DNA from: Alphaproteobacteria bacterium
Lineage (GTDB): Bacteria; Pseudomonadota; Alphaproteobacteria; Puniceispirillales; Puniceispirillaceae
Direction: 5' to 3'
Length of the DNA: 6,447 nt
Assembly: GCA_022425565.1 (NCBI GenBank)
Contig: JAKMFG010000058.1
Location: 1 to 6,447, forward strand
Both the position numbers and the translations under genes were made by a program. The notes beneath the pieces are model-generated. The model saw nothing but the letters and a program-made list of their open reading frames with translations, did not search any database and was not told the DNA's origin. This document shows, in pieces, positions 5,482-6,447 of this stretch; position 1 is the first letter of the stretch, and each line of letters starts with the position of its first letter.

Positions 5482-6261
5482 ATGATTTCGACCATCCGCA
5501 ACGCTCTGAGAATGGCGTCAACCGAACTCGACATCATCAGCAACAACGTCGCAAATGCCGGATCGACCGGATTCAAGCGAAGCGACGGCAACTTCCTGCA
5601 TTTCTATAACGAGAACACCCCGATGAAGGGCATGAATGTCGGGTTCGGTGTGATCCATGAGGAGCCGCGCCGCAGCGACAGCAAGCAGGGCGCCCTGAAG
5701 CCCACCAACAATTCCCTCGATATGGCTGTGGCCGGTGTAGGGATGTTCATGACGGTCGGGGCAGGCGAGGAACTCGTCACCTACACGCGTGACGGCAGCT
5801 TCAGCCTCGATACGTCCGGCAGGCTGATCACGACCGACAACCGGTTCGTTCTTGATTCCGAAGGCCGGAACATCGTGATCCCGACGCAACTCGCCGATGA
5901 CCAGGGTGGCTCATCGCTGATGGACACCATCCAGATTGCCGATGACGGCATGATTAACGTGACCTATGGAAGCGGCCAGATCGTGCAGTCAGGCAGGATC
6001 GGGCTGGCCCGTTTTGTCAACATTGCTGGTCTGATGCCTGTTGGGGGTGGCCAGTTCAGAGCCACAGAAAAGTCCGGTTTTCCAGTCATCGGCGGCCCAG
6101 CCGACAACAGTTTCGGTGGCGTCATTCAGGGCCATCTGGAGGCGGCGAACGTCAATATGACAGACGAGCTGACCAAGCTGATGCGTGCGCAGCAGGCTTA
6201 TTCTGGCTCCTCGCGCCTGCTGCAGTCGGCCGTCGAGATGTCGAAACGTCTCAGCCAGTAG
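5482..6261 (+). CDS. Flagellar basal-body rod protein, FlgF/FlgG family
   Basis: This is a structural subunit of the flagellar rod, exported by the flagellar type III system and assembled in the periplasm between the MS ring and the hook. The 259-residue product has the rod/hook N-terminal signature ELDIISNNVANAGSTGFKRS (15-34), a beta-rich middle (SLDMAVAGVGMFM at 78-90, YTRDGSFSLDTSGRLITTDN at 101-120, LARFVNIAGL at 175-184) and the helical C-terminus ANVNMTDELTKLMRAQQAYS (222-241). Length and the N-terminal motif lean to FlgG; some features suit FlgF, so I leave the symbol open. No signal peptide is expected. I chose ATG at 5482 because GAGGG lies about 7 bases upstream and the sigma-54 start site near 5460 excludes the far upstream ATG-less extension to 5392; ATG at 5470 has its AGGA almost touching it. 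No other flagellar gene follows on this strand, since the next gene is convergent. Confidence 0.92.
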   Translation: MISTIRNALRMASTELDIISNNVANAGSTGFKRSDGNFLHFYNENTPMKGMNVGFGVIHEEPRRSDSKQGALKPTNNSLDMAVAGVGMFMTVGAGEELVTYTRDGSFSLDTSGRLITTDNRFVLDSEGRNIVIPTQLADDQGGSSLMDTIQIADDGMINVTYGSGQIVQSGRIGLARFVNIAGLMPVGGGQFRATEKSGFPVIGGPADNSFGGVIQGHLEAANVNMTDELTKLMRAQQAYSGSSRLLQSAVEMSKRLSQ

Positions 6262-6386
6262 CAGACTTACTGAATTTCATAACAAATTAAGCGGCATGCC
6301 CCGGCCAATCGGCCGAGGTTGCCGCCACATGTCCTATTGATCTGGAAGTCGCACCCGGCCAGGTCGGCAGATGGTCGTCACAATGC
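6262..6386. other. Convergent spacer with weak GC-rich hairpin
   Basis: This 125-bp stretch separates the rod gene from the convergent gene at the window end. It begins with an AT-rich part (about 6270-6290) and then holds an imperfect hairpin at 6299-6318: GGCC/GGCC with an AATC loop, extended by one C-G pair, one mismatch and two more pairs. No T run follows on either strand, so termination is possible but weakly supported. I see no gene in it. Confidence 0.35.
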
Positions 6387-6447
6387 CTACTTCAGGGGCA
6401 TGGTGATCGCAAGGTCGGTGATCTCGACCTTGGTTTCGCGGTCGATC
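6387..6447 (-). CDS. C-terminal end of an unidentified gene (cut by window edge)
   Basis: Reading the minus strand from the window edge gives an open frame ending KVEITDLAITMPLK followed by TAG at 6387-6389. Only about 19 codons are visible, which is too few to identify a family. The frame is supported by its good codon use and by the absence of another plausible frame, and it is convergent with the rod gene. It could belong to the flagellar cluster, but nothing in the visible residues shows this. Confidence 0.45.
   Translation of the reverse strand, partial: IDRETKVEITDLAITMPLK

Noticed and set aside
1..6447. CRISPR arrays, tRNA or rRNA genes, insertion sequences
   Set aside because: I saw no direct repeat series, cloverleaf-like segments, rRNA motifs, transposase-like frames or paired terminal inverted repeats.

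Overview
The window looks like a chromosomal stretch from a GC-rich, motile, Gram-negative bacterium, most likely a free-living (possibly marine) alphaproteobacterium. This rests on three things: a LigAB-type protocatechuate 4,5-dioxygenase set, a flagellar rod gene behind a near-consensus sigma-54 promoter, and small exported proteins with Sec- and Tat-type signals. The taxonomic guess is inference; there is no rRNA or other marker gene here.

Layout from left to right. (1) 1-582, minus strand: the N-terminal 194 codons of a mannose-1-phosphate guanylyltransferase (ManC/CpsB type), cut by the window edge. (2) 737-1639, minus strand: a LysR-type regulator, divergent from (3) a plus-strand operon at 1765-3756 encoding the small and large subunits of an extradiol dioxygenase (ligA, ligB) and a class II aldolase of the RraA/HMG-aldolase family (ligK). 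The 125-bp divergent spacer carries a perfect 10-bp palindrome that is a good candidate operator. (4) 3775-5290, minus strand: four tightly packed genes of unknown role. In transcription order they encode an NHLP-like (nitrile-hydratase-leader-like) protein, a secreted Sel1/TPR-like repeat protein, a 68-residue acidic protein, and a very small Tat-signal protein with four cysteines. (5) 5482-6261, plus strand: a flagellar rod protein of the FlgF/FlgG family with a sigma-54 promoter at 5433-5449. (6) 6387-6447, minus strand: the last 19 codons of an unidentified gene.

How the genes work together. LigAB opens the ring of protocatechuate (or gallate) between C4 and C5, and LigK splits the final intermediate, 4-carboxy-4-hydroxy-2-oxoadipate, into pyruvate and oxaloacetate. 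The middle steps (dehydrogenase LigC, hydrolase LigI, tautomerase LigU/GalD, hydratase LigJ/GalB) are not in the window and must lie elsewhere if the route is complete. The LysR protein is probably the pathway's effector-responsive activator.

The least explained part is the four-gene cassette at 3775-5290. Its spacing (4 bp, 17 bp, then a 26-bp overlap) argues for a single transcript and a shared function, which I cannot name. A lead gene with an NHLP-like domain hints at a link to peptide modification, but no maturase, exporter or obvious core peptide is visible, so that idea stays speculative.
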